From Lysobacter antibioticus HS124 (lineage in GTDB: Bacteria; Pseudomonadota; Gammaproteobacteria; Xanthomonadales; Xanthomonadaceae): a stretch of 37,410 bases of DNA. A model generated the notes under the pieces. It saw only the letters and a list, made by a program, of their open reading frames with translations. It was not told where the DNA came from and did not search any database. Where the stretch lies: the NCBI RefSeq assembly GCF_000336385.2, contig NZ_HG424603.1:1-37410 (forward strand), written 5' to 3'. A program made the translations under genes and the position numbers. Below, one piece after another: positions 25,609 to 34,155 of this stretch; within the stretch, counting starts at the first letter, position 1; each line of letters begins with the position of its first letter.

Positions 25609-26982
25609 TCAACGCGACAGGCCCGGACGAGCCGGCTCTGCGATCACGTCGTTGAGTTGCTGGCCCGCCAAGCTCTGTTGTTCGCCCAATCGCTGATTGA
25701 CCGCCTCCAGCCGTTGCATCGACGCTTCCACCGGCGTCGCTACGGCTTGCTCGGTCTTCATGTGGGCGCGCAGGTGCGCCGGGTCGTCGAGCGCGCCTTG
25801 TACGACGAATACGTTCTCGCCTGGGCGCAGGCCGGTGCCGCCTTGGCTGAGGACGACATGGTCGATGCGCTGTAAGCCGTTTTCCTTGGCCAAGCCCAAG
25901 AGGCTGGCGGCCAGTCGTTCGGAGCCTGCATCGGGGGCTTTGCCCAGCGCTCGGTCCAATGCCGCTACGCCTTCGATGGCCTGCTGATACAGGCGGTGAT
26001 CCAGATGGGACGGGTCTTGCGCGGTGCTTGGGCCCTGCAGGTGTTTAGCTTCGTCGCGATTTCGCGGGGTGTGCCGCAGTTCTATAACCTGTCTGGGCTG
26101 ACTGCTGGTGTCGACCAGATAGAAGGGGCCGTCGCGCATCGGGCCGAAGTCGAAGGACTGGGCGCGCAGTTTCTGCGGATCGAGGCCCAGCGATTTGAGA
26201 TCCAGTTCCGCGCCGGTGGGCGAGCGGTCAGGGTCCAGCCTGCGCGCCTCGAACTCCTTTTGCGCAATCATCGAGATCGCGTAGGCGGCGGTGTCGTAGC
26301 GGTATTCACCCTTCGTACGGGCGATGTCGTAGAAGCAACTGGCGACGGCGTCGATGTTGGCGGCGTCTACTGGTATGGCGCCGGCCGTGCTGTCGAAGCA
26401 CACGCGTGGATCCAGGGACCCAGGCATTCCTGTCACGCAGGCGGAATGCGGGCGGGCACGCAGCGCGAACGCTTCCGCGGTGACCGTTTCCCCCGCGTTG
26501 CGCATTCGGTCGGCGAGGGTATTCATGCCGTTCAGTTCGGCCAGGGCTTCTTGCCTGCGGTCGCTTTGGATATGGTTCGCGACAATTGCGGTGTAGTCGC
26601 GCCTTGCGAGATTACTTTGGGCCAGCTCCTGGACCTGCCCAACGAAACGGACGTTAGCGGAAAAAGCGTCCGCTCGCTGCATAGCGTGGGAGACTTCGTG
26701 GCCCATGACGGACGCGAGGCGATCCAACGTTCTGCGGGTCTCGGGCTGGTCCAGCACGCGGGGGCTCAGGTTCAAGGCGCGATGGGTCGAATCGTAGGTG
26801 CCATCGGCCGACGAGTTTCGAGCGACGTAGCCCAGCCGACCTATGTCGCCGGCGTCGATGGCTCGGGTGAGCTCATGGTTCAGCTTGGGCGAGCTTGCAA
26901 TGGTTTTGGCAATAAGCTCGAGCTGTTGCTTGGAAGCGCCGTCTCTGCCGAACTCGTGGAAGAGCGATTCGCGCCGGTCCAT
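25609..26982 (-). CDS. Type IV secretion antibacterial effector (X-Tfe), HEXXH/XVIPCD
   Basis: The 457-aa protein lacks a signal peptide. Its N-terminal part holds a zinc-metallopeptidase motif HEVSH (95-99) in LASVMGHEVSHAMQRADAF. The middle (about 200-300) is of unknown fold. Residues about 322-445 form an XVIPCD: LDHRLYQQAIEGVAALDRALG, ERLAASLLGLAKENGLQRIDHVVLS, NVFVVQGALDDPAHLRAHMKT, then a Gln-rich end. In Xanthomonadales this domain is bound by VirD4 and sends toxins through a type IV system into rival bacteria. A peptidase toxin acting in the target envelope is the simplest reading. The gene starts 8 nt after the upstream lipoprotein gene, with no ribosome site, so it is translationally coupled. 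The T4SS itself is outside the window. Confidence 0.85.
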   Translation of the reverse strand: MDRRESLFHEFGRDGASKQQLELIAKTIASSPKLNHELTRAIDAGDIGRLGYVARNSSADGTYDSTHRALNLSPRVLDQPETRRTLDRLASVMGHEVSHAMQRADAFSANVRFVGQVQELAQSNLARRDYTAIVANHIQSDRRQEALAELNGMNTLADRMRNAGETVTAEAFALRARPHSACVTGMPGSLDPRVCFDSTAGAIPVDAANIDAVASCFYDIARTKGEYRYDTAAYAISMIAQKEFEARRLDPDRSPTGAELDLKSLGLDPQKLRAQSFDFGPMRDGPFYLVDTSSQPRQVIELRHTPRNRDEAKHLQGPSTAQDPSHLDHRLYQQAIEGVAALDRALGKAPDAGSERLAASLLGLAKENGLQRIDHVVLSQGGTGLRPGENVFVVQGALDDPAHLRAHMKTEQAVATPVEASMQRLEAVNQRLGEQQSLAGQQLNDVIAEPARPGLSR

Positions 26983-26990
26983 GGCGATTT

Positions 26991-27674
26991 TTAGTTCTCA
27001 ATGATCATTTCGATCGTGATGGCATGCACGCAGGCGGCCTGATCGCCTGCGGGCGTGTCGTGATAGGTGTAATCCACCAATAGCGACTGCCGGCCTTTCC
27101 AGTATTGCCAGGCCTGCGGCAGGCCGTCCGGTCCCGGGAATTCGCTGTCCCGATAGCCCATGGCTTTCAGCTGGTCGTGCAGGCCGGTCAAGGGCAGCGC
27201 GCAGCTATGGCGTCGCTGCGGGTCGTAGCGTTTTTCGTCTGGCAGGTAAAGCTGTACTTCTTTGTCGCCGTTGGCGTACCGGGTGAAATCAAAAGCGTAG
27301 CCCGAGCCGGAGTCGAGGACGCCCCGAGCCGACCAGGTGCTTTCGACTTCGGAGGGACCCAATGAGAGGTGTGTCAGCGCTTCGACCCGAGCCTTGCTCA
27401 GATCGTCCGGGCCCTGGACGCCTTGGATCAGGGCGAGGATTTTCTCGTGCAACGCGGCGCTGCTCAGCTTGGGCGCTGAGGCCGGTGCTTTAGACGTGTC
27501 GTTCATCGGGCGAGGCTCGGAGCGGGGCGGCGGTGCGGGCTGTTCAGACCGTGTGGCCTGCGGCGCGGTCGCGGATACGCCGGAGGGCGAGCCGCAGGCG
27601 GCCAGGCCCAGGCATAGGATCGCCCAGCCGAGCGCGCTTGAACCGGTGTGGATTTTGGCGATGAATCCGGGCAT
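26991..27674 (-). CDS. Lipoprotein, candidate immunity protein (X-Tfi)
   Basis: The 227-aa product starts MPGFIAKIHTGSSALGWAI with lipobox L-A-A-C (CLGLAACGS). An ATG three codons earlier (27683) is equally possible. A Pro/Ser/Ala linker leads to a domain (about 70-227) with LHEKILALIQGVQGPDDLSKARVEAL, YAFDFTRYANGDKEVQLYLPDEKRY, a Cys in RRHSCALPL and another in DQAACVHAITIEMIIEN. There are no catalytic motifs. It is the first gene of the cassette and lies immediately before the HEXXH/XVIPCD effector, the usual order for X-Tfi/X-Tfe pairs, in which the periplasmic lipoprotein protects the producer. Immunity is inferred from this order and from the lipobox. Confidence 0.8.
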   Translation of the reverse strand: MPGFIAKIHTGSSALGWAILCLGLAACGSPSGVSATAPQATRSEQPAPPPRSEPRPMNDTSKAPASAPKLSSAALHEKILALIQGVQGPDDLSKARVEALTHLSLGPSEVESTWSARGVLDSGSGYAFDFTRYANGDKEVQLYLPDEKRYDPQRRHSCALPLTGLHDQLKAMGYRDSEFPGPDGLPQAWQYWKGRQSLLVDYTYHDTPAGDQAACVHAITIEMIIEN

Positions 27675-27884
27675 GAGCGGCATCCGCAATGACAAGCCTA
27701 GGGTTGCGGAACGGCCGCTGCCTTGCAAGAGCAACCGGCAGTTGCGCTGTTGCTGTTCAATGCGGCCGCTAATGGTCATTCGCTCAAGCCACCGGGGTAG
27801 GCAAACGGTTGCAGCGAGAAAACCATCGGACTAGGCCAAACCGGAACACCCGTTCCGTTTCGATCCATCGGCACCCAATCGTCG

Positions 27885-27898
27885 TGTCAGTTCTGACA
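27885..27898. promoter_or_regulatory. Perfect palindrome between divergent genes
   Basis: TGTCAGTTCTGACA is a perfect 6-bp inverted repeat with a TT centre, in the region between the minus-strand effector cassette and the plus-strand S1 protease. A TATAAG (27931-27936) follows. It could be an operator site, but no regulator is known. Confidence 0.3.
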
Positions 27899-27983
27899 GG
27901 TCCGCGCGCATGCGCATTCGCAGCGACCGCTATAAGTCGCTCGACAGGTGTCCGCCTGTCTCGACCAAAGGAGCGTTTGCCTC

Positions 27984-29525
27984 ATGGATTTTGGATCTCG
28001 TCGTTCTCTGCGTTTCGTCCCGGCCGCGTTGGCGGCCGGTCTGTTGTGTTCGCTGGGGCTGCAAGCGCAGCCGGTCGGGGGCGACCCGATCGCGGTGTCG
28101 TATGCGCAGACCTATCACGTGCCGGTGTCGGAGGCGCAGCGCCGGATGGCGCGGGTGCCGGCGATCGCGCAGTTGGAGCAGCGCTTGCAGCGCGAGCTGC
28201 CGGAGTCGTTCGCCGGGCTGTATATCGAGCACCAGCCGGCGTACCGGGTGGTGGTGCGGTTCACCAAGACGCCGAAGGCTTTGTTGGCCCGGTATACGAA
28301 GGACCCGGTGTTCGTGGCGCAACTGGCGCCGCGGCCGTTGGAGCTGCTGCGCGGGGCGCAGGAGGAACTGGCGGCGCAGTTGAGTGCGTCGGGGGTGGCG
28401 TTCGAGTCGGGGGTGGACGTCAAGGCCTCGCAGATCAACCTGTTCGTGCTCGACACCGCGGCGGCGGGCAAGCGCTTGTCGGGGCTGATGGCGGTGGCGG
28501 ATTACATCAAGGTGCAGAAGGTGCCGGCGTTGATGACGCCGACCGCGATCGTCGGCGGCAATCAGGTCGACGGCAGCACCCAGCGCTGCACCACCGGCTT
28601 CAACGTGTTCAACGCGGCGCGCGAGCTGGGGGTGATCACGGCGGGGCATTGCGACAACGCGGTGACCTACATCGGCAGCCCGAATGCGACCTTGGCGTTC
28701 CAGAGCGAGCAGAACGGCGGTTCGCTGGACCTGCAGTGGAACAAGCAGTCGGGCGGCACGGCGCAGGAGCAGAGCAACCGGATCAAGCTGGTCGGCGGGC
28801 CGCAGGCGACGATGGACATCACCAGCGAGACCACATCGGCCAACCTGCCGCTGGGCACGACGGTGTGCAAGATGGGCATCACCACCCACTACACCTGCGG
28901 CGAGGTGGCGGACAAGAACGCGCAGGCGATGTACGCCGGCTCGGTCGGCACCTATATCCGCGTGCACAACGCCAACAACCAGGTGATGACCGCCGCCGGC
29001 GACAGCGGCGGGCCGGTGTTCGGCACCAACACCGCCTATGGCCTGGTCCACGGCCGCGGCGGCACGGGCACGTCGACCCACAACGACCTGTACTTCATGC
29101 CGGTGGATCACTTCTCCGCGATCGGAGTGACCTTGCTGAAGGAGAAGTTCGCCCTGACCAGCATCCCCAACGTGTCCGGGCCGCACAACGTCAGCTTCCA
29201 GGCGCAGGTGTTCTTCCAGGGCGTGCCGAAGTTCCCGGTGCAGCGCAAGACCAAGATCGTCAGCTGCGCCTCGGGCTGGACCTGCAGCGATTACAACGGC
29301 ACCTACAACACCAGCAGCGCTTCGCCGCTGACTTTCAACTACAAATGCAACACCAGCGGTTCGACCCCGACATCGACCTTCGTCTGGAGCACGACCCTGA
29401 TCGGCGCCGACGGCGTGGCGACCAATGCGATCCAGCACACCAGCACCTGCACCGCGACGACGCTGGCCGGTGCGGCGAAGGCGGGCGGCGAGGGCGGGGC
29501 GCCGTCGATCACGATCGAGCCCTGA
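27984..29525 (+). CDS. Secreted S1 serine protease with pro-region and C-terminal domain
   Basis: The 513-aa product starts MDFGSRRSLRFVPAALAAGL (signal peptide to about residue 29), with AAGGAG upstream. A pro-region at about 30-185 (AQRRMARVPAIAQLEQRLQREL, FAGLYIEHQPAYRVVVRFTK) resembles the inhibitory propeptides of alpha-lytic protease relatives. The trypsin-fold domain from about 186 carries His222 (ITAGHCD), Asp249 (GGSLDLQW), Ser341 (AAGDSGGPVF) and a GLVHG strand; Cys pairs fit disulfides. A C-terminal domain (about 395-513), rich in Ser/Thr/Asn and with several Cys, may bind a surface or polymer. The expected product is an extracellular endopeptidase. Confidence 0.9.
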   Translation: MDFGSRRSLRFVPAALAAGLLCSLGLQAQPVGGDPIAVSYAQTYHVPVSEAQRRMARVPAIAQLEQRLQRELPESFAGLYIEHQPAYRVVVRFTKTPKALLARYTKDPVFVAQLAPRPLELLRGAQEELAAQLSASGVAFESGVDVKASQINLFVLDTAAAGKRLSGLMAVADYIKVQKVPALMTPTAIVGGNQVDGSTQRCTTGFNVFNAARELGVITAGHCDNAVTYIGSPNATLAFQSEQNGGSLDLQWNKQSGGTAQEQSNRIKLVGGPQATMDITSETTSANLPLGTTVCKMGITTHYTCGEVADKNAQAMYAGSVGTYIRVHNANNQVMTAAGDSGGPVFGTNTAYGLVHGRGGTGTSTHNDLYFMPVDHFSAIGVTLLKEKFALTSIPNVSGPHNVSFQAQVFFQGVPKFPVQRKTKIVSCASGWTCSDYNGTYNTSSASPLTFNYKCNTSGSTPTSTFVWSTTLIGADGVATNAIQHTSTCTATTLAGAAKAGGEGGAPSITIEP

Positions 29526-29567
29526 TGCAAGCCTGGGGCGGTGGTTGTTGTCGCCGCCGCCCCCCTT

Positions 29568-29663
29568 GTAGGAGCGGCGTGAGCCGCGACCGCGCAGCTT
29601 CAGTTTCGCGTCGCTATCCCCTGCAACCAACGCTCCCGGGGTAGGAGCGGCGCAAGCCGCGAC
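29568..29663 (+). repeat. Two direct REP elements in a 73-bp composite repeat
   Basis: REP copies start at 29568 and 29641, exactly 73 nt apart and in the same direction. The spacer contains TTCGCGTCGCTATCCCCTGC and AACCAACGCTC. The same period and spacer motif occur at 33890/33963. They fill much of the 345-nt gap between the S1 protease and the membrane protein; nothing else is recognised there. Confidence 0.8.
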
Positions 29664-29870
29664 CGCGCGGCGGGACATCGCGCCGTATTTTGCCGCAGCC
29701 GGCGCCATCTAAGGGGCACACAAGCTGCGACCGCCCTGGCCATTCGATCGCTGTGTCTCGGTCTCACGCTGCGAGAACAGTCCTTGCCAAGCTGTTAAGG
29801 AGCGTGCCACCGCGAAAGAAGTGAGGTGGCGGGCTCAGCGTGACCCGCCATGTAGAGTCGAGGAATCTCA

Positions 29871-30587
29871 ATGAAGCCATCCGCCAGATTCGCGGAATTG
29901 CTGTCGTTCTTTGCGAAAATTGCCACGGCAGGGGCGGTGCTGGCCTCTGTTGGCGCAGTTTGCCTGCATGTGTCCGGGTACGCCGCGGAGCGAACCTATC
30001 TGCGAGGATTCGGCATCGACCCCGATAGTTTTCCGAGAGGTGTCGAGGGCATGATGCTGAAGGGGTACTACAGCGTCATCGACTTGGGTGTGCTGATCGT
30101 CAGTTCGGTCTTCAGCTGGATGTCGCTTCTGATGATCGTCTATCTGGCGATCGTGATTGCTTTCGTTCGGTGGGAACCCGGGACACGCGAGCCGCCTAGG
30201 CGGGTTCTAGCCCTCAGGGGAAGCCGATTCGCTCCCTATCTGGCCAATTTATCGTTGTCTGCGTTGATTGTGTGGGCAGTGTTTCTCGCGCTCTTCGTGG
30301 GAATGTTCCTGCTCGTCATCCCGGGCTACGTCGGCGAGAGCTTTGGCGAGAAGCGGGCGAGGCAAGAGATACAGCGATGCCGGCAGGGGTGCACCGCCAG
30401 AAGTCCCTGTGCGCAGATATGGAAGGACGAGAAGCCGATGGGTGAGGGGTTCGTTGTCGCTACCTCCGCAGAGCGGCTTGCGTTCTACGACACCAAAGTC
30501 CGGATGGTCAGGCTATTGCAGAGTTCGGACTATGAACTGCGCACGCCGATACAACCGATGTTCGACGTAAAGAAACCGGCCGAGTGA
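29871..30587 (+). CDS. Hypothetical three-helix inner-membrane protein
   Basis: The 238-aa protein starts at MKPSARFAELLSFFAKIATAG, with GAGGA 9 nt upstream. Hydrophobic segments lie at about 15-35, 72-99 and 125-150. The second is long (VLIVSSVFSWMSLLMIVYLAIVIAF). The C-terminal ~85 residues are soluble, with two Cys (CRQGCTARSPC region) and many charges. No family is recognised. GC is lower than in the flanking protease genes, suggesting a separate origin. It stands alone, with REP elements on both sides. Confidence 0.8.
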   Translation: MKPSARFAELLSFFAKIATAGAVLASVGAVCLHVSGYAAERTYLRGFGIDPDSFPRGVEGMMLKGYYSVIDLGVLIVSSVFSWMSLLMIVYLAIVIAFVRWEPGTREPPRRVLALRGSRFAPYLANLSLSALIVWAVFLALFVGMFLLVIPGYVGESFGEKRARQEIQRCRQGCTARSPCAQIWKDEKPMGEGFVVATSAERLAFYDTKVRMVRLLQSSDYELRTPIQPMFDVKKPAE

Positions 30588-30728
30588 CCCCGAATGAACG
30601 GCATGGGTGGAGCCTCGGTGCGCTATCCCATTTTTGGGCGTGCGGTTATCGATGGGTGATCGGTCGGGCACAAGGCGAAAAAAGCATCGCAGGTTGGCTG
30701 CGGTTCGACGCTAGCGTGCGGCGACGCG

Positions 30729-30751
30729 GTCGCGACTTGCGTCGCTCCTAC
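30729..30751 (-). repeat. Single variant REP element
   Basis: GTCGCGACTTGCGTCGCTCC then TAC is a reverse-facing diverged copy of the 23-bp REP. It lies in the 385-nt gap (30588-30972) upstream of the metalloprotease gene. Nothing else in the gap is recognised apart from the ribosome site near 30960. Confidence 0.6.
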
Positions 30752-30972
30752 CCCTGGGGGCTTTGATTGCCGGATGTGGCGGTGTAGTCGGGGGCGGCGG
30801 CGACGAGCGGTCGGTAAGGCGACCGTTGGTCGTCTGAATGGGGCGCGATGTTGGCGGAACTGCGATCGGTGTCCGAGGCTGCGCGGGGCGGACGTTGTCC
30901 CCCAGTGCCGGCCGCGTGCCCGCTTCCTGCCGCGGGTGCGCCGGCATTCCCCCGTTGACCAGGACCTGTGTC

Positions 30973-33777
30973 ATGACTACCCATTCGACGTTTCGGCGCG
31001 GCCCGAGGGGTTGGGCTGCGGTTTCACTGATCGCGTTGGGTCTGGCTGCGTTCGCGTTCGCGAGCCGGATGTCGGCGCCTTCGTTCGAATCTGCGCAACA
31101 CGACGCGGCGGGTGCGCCGCAGGACGCCTCGGGGACGGGCGGTCCGAATCCGCTGGCCTTGGCGGCCATGCAGGTCAACGGCGGCGCTTCGCCGGACGGC
31201 ATGTGGCAAACCCTGCCGGCGGTGCAGTTGCCCGAGCGGTTCCCCGCGCCGACCGCCTACGTGCCGCTGACGCTGGACGCGATGATGCTGGAAGCGCGCT
31301 TGCGCGGCACGCCGCGCGAGACCTTCGGGCCGATTCCGGCGCAGACACTGATCTATCTGCCGCGCGCGAGCGGCGGTTTCGTGCAGATCGCGCTGGCGCA
31401 AAGCCAGCTGTTGGGTCCGGTGCTGGCAGGCCAGTATCCGCAGATCAAGACGTACGTGTTCGAGGATGAGCGCGAGGGCTTTACCGGCCATATCACCGTC
31501 GGCACCCGCGGGGTGTTCATTTCCGGCCAGACCGACGACGGCATCCTGCGCGTCGAGCCGGTCGAAACCGCCAACGGCCGGGTCTACCTGAGCTACCGCG
31601 ATCAGGACCGCACCGACGGCGCCAACGATTTCCATCAGGACGACGATCACCACGGTACGCCGGTGCCGCGGTTCTCCGCTGCGCTGGTGTCGCAGATCCA
31701 GGCCAACGCCAAAGTCTCGGCGGGCACGCAGCTGCGGATCTACCGGCTGGCGGCGTCGACCACCGGCGAGTTCTACCAGGCCCGCGACGCGGGCGGCGGC
31801 GCGGCCGACGTGCTGTCGTCGATCGTCGCCGATCTGGCCGGCGCCAATGCGGTGCTGGAGCCGGAGGTCAGCGTGCGCCTGGTCGTGGCCGATGCCAGCG
31901 ACGAGGTGATCTACAGCGATCCGGACACCGACCCGTTCGACAACACCCAGAGCCCCTGCACGCTGCGCGACGCCAATCGCGACAACAACAAGGTGGTGCT
32001 GGACGACGCGGACTACGACATCGGCTTCCTGTTCGCCACCCGCGGCGGCAACGGCGCCAGCGGCTGCGCCTGGTTCGTGGTCTGCCTGACCACCGACGAC
32101 ACCCTGCACAAGGGCCGCGGCGCGGGCCAGATGGGCAACAACGGCGCCAACAGCGCCAGCGGCTTGCTCGCGCACGAAGTCGGCCACCAGCTCGGCGCGC
32201 GGCATACCTTTACCGGGTCGGACGGCAGTTGCACGCTGAACGAATTCCTGGCCGGCGACAGCGAAAGCGGCTATGAGCCGGGCAGCGGCACCACGCGCAT
32301 GTCGTACAACGGCAACTGCGGTACCGACGATGTCGACACTTCGGCGATCGGCGCCGGTTCGTATTTCCACTCGCGCAGTTTCGACGAGATCGTCACCAAC
32401 GTGTTCAGCGGCGACGGCGCCACCTGCGGCACGCTGGTGAATACGGGCAATCTGCCGCCGAACGTCGATGCCGGCGGCGACTACACGATCCCGCGGCAGA
32501 CGCCGTTCGAGCTGACCGGCTCGGCGACGGACGCCGATGCGCTGACCTACAACTGGGAGCAGTTCGACCGCGCGGTGACCCAGCGGCCGATCAACACCGA
32601 TCCCGGCGACGGGCCCTTGGTGCGTTCGCTGCCGCCGGGCGCGTCCAGCTCGCGCATCATCCCGAACCTGCAGGACCTGCTGGACGGGGTGACCCGCGCC
32701 GGCGAAATCTTGCCGCAGGTCGACCGCGAGATGAACTTCCGCCTGATCGCGCGCGACAACCGCATGGGCGGCGGCGGTGTGGCCTACGACGGCATGCACA
32801 TCCAGGTGTCGGGCAGTCCGTTCTTCATCACTGCGCCCAACAGCGGCGCGCTGGGCGCCGGTTGCACGGTGCCGTTGAGCTGGGAGGTCGGCGGCGGCTC
32901 GATCGCGCCGCAGGTCAGCGCCCTGTTCTCCAGCGACGGCGGGCAGAACTTCGCCACGACGCTGATCGCGGCGACCGCCAACGACGGCGCGGCCTCGTTC
33001 GTGGTGCCCTGCGCCAGCGGTGCGGACAACCGGATCAAGCTGCAGTCGGTCGGCAATATCTTCTTCGACATCAACGACCAGGACCTGAGCGTGACCAATA
33101 CCGCGCCCAGCGTCGCGGTCGATACCGCCGGCGGTGCGGTCGACGAGGCCTGCGAGTTCACCGTGCAATTCAGCGCCCAGGCCACCGATACCTGCGGCGT
33201 GCTGGCGGGCGATGTCTCGGTCGAGTTGATCAAGGCGGCGAACAACTTCACCCTGGGCACGCCGACGATCAATATCCAGCAGGTCTCGGCGACGGAAGTC
33301 GGGGTCAGCGGCAGCGTGGTGGTGTCCGAGCTGACCGGTTCGCCGGCGCAGCTCAGCGTCCGCGTCACCGCGCAGGACGCCTGCGGCCTGTCGACTCAGG
33401 ACACCGCGGTGGCGCAGATTGTCGACGACACGCCGCCGACGATCGACGTCAGCCTGAGCCCGGATCAGCTGTGGCCGCCGAACCATAAGATGGCGCCGAT
33501 CTGGGCCGCGGTGGTGGCCAAGGACAACTGTCCGGGCGTGGCCTACGCCCTGACCAGCGTGACCAGCGACGAGCCGGACAACGGCAACGGCGACGGCGAC
33601 ACCGTCAACGACATCCAGAACGCCGCGATCGGCACGGCCGACCTGCAGTTCGACCTGCGCGCCGAACGCGCCGGCAACGGCGACGGCCGCGTCTACACCG
33701 CGACCTACACCGCGGCGGACGGCTCGGGCAACGACGTCAGCGATGCGGACACGGTGGTGGTGCCGAAGAGCAAGTAA
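30973..33777 (+). CDS. Secreted reprolysin-like zinc metalloprotease
   Basis: The 934-aa product starts MTTHSTFRRGPRGWAAVSLI, a signal peptide/anchor, with AGGA upstream; the frame extends another 45 codons but without homology character. A long pro-region (about 40-230) precedes the catalytic domain. The extended zinc motif HEVGHQLGARH has H401, E402, H405 and H411, with a downstream Met-turn candidate (TRMSYNGNCG). This is the metzincin layout of the reprolysin-like group. From about 490 are PKD/Ig-like modules (PPNVDAGGDYTIPRQTPFELTG), then beta domains with Cys pairs and a C-terminal segment DTPPTIDVSLSPDQLWPPNHK. The protein is an extracellular protease, probably part of the lytic repertoire. 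Confidence 0.9.
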   Translation: MTTHSTFRRGPRGWAAVSLIALGLAAFAFASRMSAPSFESAQHDAAGAPQDASGTGGPNPLALAAMQVNGGASPDGMWQTLPAVQLPERFPAPTAYVPLTLDAMMLEARLRGTPRETFGPIPAQTLIYLPRASGGFVQIALAQSQLLGPVLAGQYPQIKTYVFEDEREGFTGHITVGTRGVFISGQTDDGILRVEPVETANGRVYLSYRDQDRTDGANDFHQDDDHHGTPVPRFSAALVSQIQANAKVSAGTQLRIYRLAASTTGEFYQARDAGGGAADVLSSIVADLAGANAVLEPEVSVRLVVADASDEVIYSDPDTDPFDNTQSPCTLRDANRDNNKVVLDDADYDIGFLFATRGGNGASGCAWFVVCLTTDDTLHKGRGAGQMGNNGANSASGLLAHEVGHQLGARHTFTGSDGSCTLNEFLAGDSESGYEPGSGTTRMSYNGNCGTDDVDTSAIGAGSYFHSRSFDEIVTNVFSGDGATCGTLVNTGNLPPNVDAGGDYTIPRQTPFELTGSATDADALTYNWEQFDRAVTQRPINTDPGDGPLVRSLPPGASSSRIIPNLQDLLDGVTRAGEILPQVDREMNFRLIARDNRMGGGGVAYDGMHIQVSGSPFFITAPNSGALGAGCTVPLSWEVGGGSIAPQVSALFSSDGGQNFATTLIAATANDGAASFVVPCASGADNRIKLQSVGNIFFDINDQDLSVTNTAPSVAVDTAGGAVDEACEFTVQFSAQATDTCGVLAGDVSVELIKAANNFTLGTPTINIQQVSATEVGVSGSVVVSELTGSPAQLSVRVTAQDACGLSTQDTAVAQIVDDTPPTIDVSLSPDQLWPPNHKMAPIWAAVVAKDNCPGVAYALTSVTSDEPDNGNGDGDTVNDIQNAAIGTADLQFDLRAERAGNGDGRVYTATYTAADGSGNDVSDADTVVVPKSK

Positions 33778-33806
33778 GTTCTTGGGGGGCCGGCAGATGC
33801 AGGAAG

Positions 33807-33835
33807 AACGCCGCCTTCGGGCGGCGTTTTTCTTC
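33807..33835 (+). terminator. Terminator of the metalloprotease gene
   Basis: A perfect 9-bp stem AACGCCGCC / GGCGGCGTT with a TTCG loop is followed by a T-rich tail (TTTTCTTCC). It lies 30 nt past the stop codon. Confidence 0.9.
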
Positions 33836-33889
33836 CTCGGCAACCCCTCCCATTCGTGTCGCCCCCCCCTGCAACCGATGCTCCAAAAG

Positions 33890-34094
33890 GTAGGAGCGGC
33901 GTAAGCCGCGACCGCGGGCCCCATCTTCGCGTCGCCATCCCCTGCAACCGACGCTTCAAAGAGTAGGAGCGGCGTCCCACGGGGATTTCCTCCGGTCACA
34001 AGTCGCGACCGCAACGGCAGAGGTCGGTTTCTAATGGCGGCGCCGGGAATCGGGGTTTCTGCGCGTTCCCTGTCGCGGCTCACGCCGCTCCTAC
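33890..34094. repeat. Composite REP cluster
   Basis: A REP copy at 33890-33912 (GTAAGCC variant) is followed at 73 nt by a 47-bp form at 33963-34009 with an internal insertion (GTCCCACGGGGATTTCC...). A reverse copy lies at 34072-34094. The units at 33866 and 33939 share CCCCTGCAACCGA and mark the 73-bp period. They fill the gap between the convergent metalloprotease and S1 protease genes. Confidence 0.8.
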
Positions 34095-34100
34095 AAGAGC

Positions 34101-34130
34101 GGAAAAGCGCCCCGGATGGCCGGGGCGCTC
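34101..34130 (-). terminator. Terminator of the alpha-lytic-like protease gene
   Basis: A perfect 10-bp stem AGCGCCCCGG / CCGGGGCGCT (34106-34115 with 34120-34129) with a 4-nt loop is followed on the minus strand by TTTTCC. It lies 26 nt beyond the stop of the minus-strand gene. Confidence 0.75.
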
Positions 34131-34155
34131 GGTTTGCCACTACGGTCGCGATGAC

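Noticed and set aside
31024-34140. 1038-codon open frame on the minus strand
   Set aside because: It is antisense to the metalloprotease with its HEXXHXXGXXH site and runs on into REP elements. No motif is present.
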